Part shown: in pieces, positions 32,287-32,833 of the stretch
Numbering within the stretch: position 1 is the first letter of the stretch
Layout: each line of letters opens with the position of its first letter
Origin: Chloroflexota bacterium
Lineage (GTDB): Bacteria > Chloroflexota > Dehalococcoidia > DSTF01 > JACRBR01
Assembly: GCA_028872875.1 (NCBI GenBank)
Contig: JAGWOC010000034.1
Span: 1-32,833, forward strand
Direction: 5' to 3'
DNA length: 32,833 nt
Translations under genes and position numbers: made by a program
Notes under the pieces: generated by a model
Told to the model about the DNA's origin: nothing
What the model saw: only the letters and a program-made list of their open reading frames with translations
The model's database searches: none

Positions 32287-32316
32287 TTGCGCGCGTGCAA
32301 GGATTGGCCGTAGGAT
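32287..32316 (+). promoter_or_regulatory. Possible promoter of the ABM-fold gene
   Basis: TTGCGC (32287-32292) and TAGGAT (32311-32316) are 18 bases apart and lie about 45 bases before the start codon at 32362. Confidence 0.45.
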
Positions 32317-32361
32317 GGCCGGGGGTTGGACTCTCCCGCACGCATCCAGAGGAGGCGCACC

Positions 32362-32649
32362 ATGTTTGGCAGCATGTTCCGCATGCGCCCGAAGGCCGGG
32401 GCGAGGCAACAGGTCATCGACCTGATGAGCGCGGAGGGCGCGGGTCGCACCATGAAGGGGTTCCGGGCGAGCTACGTGCTCGAGGACGCCGGCGGCGACC
32501 TGCTGGGGCTCGCTGTCTTCGACGACGAGAAGACCTACCGCGACAACGCCGCCGACCCGGAGCAGGACCAGTGGTACCGCCGCCTGCGCGCGCTGCTCGA
32601 ATCCGACCCCGAGTGGCACGACGGCGCGATCCACGCCTGGACGCCGTAG
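32362..32649 (+). CDS. Small ABM-fold (antibiotic biosynthesis monooxygenase-like) protein
   Basis: The 95-residue protein has the dimeric ferredoxin-like pattern of ABM-domain proteins: a first strand near the start, the helix GARQQVIDLMSAEG, a strand GFRASYVLEDAGGDLLGLAVFDDEKTYRDNA, and a final helix WYRRLRALLE. GGAGG eight bases before the ATG sets the start. Most such proteins are uncharacterised; some are monooxygenases or signalling proteins. It is divergent from the NuoF-like gene. No specific substrate can be read. Confidence 0.75.
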   Translation: MFGSMFRMRPKAGARQQVIDLMSAEGAGRTMKGFRASYVLEDAGGDLLGLAVFDDEKTYRDNAADPEQDQWYRRLRALLESDPEWHDGAIHAWTP

Positions 32650-32662
32650 CAGGCGCGGCCCC

Positions 32663-32677
32663 GCCTGCCCGGCAGGC
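32663..32677. terminator. GC-rich palindrome after the ABM-fold gene
   Basis: GCCTGCC and GGCAGGC form a tight hairpin 14 bases after the stop codon. There is no T run, so it is a possible but weak transcription end. Confidence 0.35.
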
Positions 32678-32757
32678 CTGACACACCCCGGGCACGTCCC
32701 GCGCGGGTCGCCGCGCCCATCGCGATCCGCACGGTCTGCTATCCTCACTGCGCCACC

Positions 32758-32833
32758 CGGGGAGTGGCGCAGTCCGGTAGCGCGCCTGGTTTGGGACCAG
32801 GAGGTCGCCGGTTCGAATCCGGCCTCCCCGACC
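32758..32833 (+). tRNA. tRNA-Pro (anticodon TGG), last base of CCA beyond window
   Basis: Acceptor CGGGGAG/CTCCCCG, anticodon stem CCTGG/CCAGG with loop TTTGGGA (anticodon TGG), T arm CGGTTCGAATCCG and discriminator A are all present. The window ends after CC of the encoded CCA. It resembles the tRNA-Pro(GGG) at 14509 through most of its body. Confidence 0.95.

Overview
This is a high-GC chromosomal window from a bacterium that is most likely a Chloroflexota member (Dehalococcoidia or a related class). Three things point there: an archaeal-type archaellin in an otherwise bacterial gene set, ECF transporter and DevR/DevS-type genes with mixed actinobacterial and Chloroflexota character, and sortase-like LPXTG-type surface anchors. 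A high-GC actinobacterium is the main alternative. No 16S rRNA or other decisive marker is present, so this is an inference.

Layout. 1-740: the 3' part of a tyrosine integrase that points into the 3' end of a tRNA-Trp gene, so the right end of an integrated element probably lies here. 789-5410: a TrpD2-like protein, a biotin-dependent carboxylase beta subunit (PccB type), an SbcD-like phosphoesterase and a tandem universal stress protein. 5453-11971: a redox/respiratory block with a copper lipoprotein, a multicopper oxidase, a DevR/DevS-like two-component system, a DoxX-like protein and an NnrS-like protein. 12084-14585: TadG- and TadE-like pseudopilin genes, a cupin-like gene and tRNA-Pro(GGG). 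14632-21107: a cobalamin-riboswitch-controlled corrinoid uptake operon. 21154-25000: a GH4 glycosidase, a wax ester synthase/DGAT and an archaellin. 25114-27455: a large VOC protein, methylmalonyl-CoA epimerase and a DinB-like protein. 27816-32833: tRNA-Val, a small unknown gene, a CPxC protein, hemerythrin, an acetolactate-synthase-like enzyme, a NuoF-like protein, an ABM-fold protein and tRNA-Pro(UGG).

The most interesting system is on the minus strand at 21107-14632. A consensus promoter drives a cobalamin riboswitch that ends in an intrinsic terminator. Behind it lie: a secreted alpha/alpha-toroid protein with an LPSTG wall-anchor tail; EcfT; a single-chain double ATPase (EcfA-EcfA'); a secreted membrane-anchored DUF4430 protein; and an ECF S component. 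The alpha/alpha toroid and DUF4430 folds are the two halves of the animal B12 carriers intrinsic factor and transcobalamin. The operon therefore looks like a bacterial B12-capture system in which those two halves are separate surface-tethered proteins feeding an ECF importer. The window also encodes a PccB-type carboxylase and methylmalonyl-CoA epimerase, which in other organisms feed the B12-dependent methylmalonyl-CoA mutase, so a need for corrinoid is plausible.

A second theme is sensing of low oxygen or nitric oxide: DevS/DevR-like proteins, NnrS, a hemerythrin, copper oxidases and universal stress domains. Several protein genes have a -10-like hexamer right before the start codon, which suggests leaderless transcripts.
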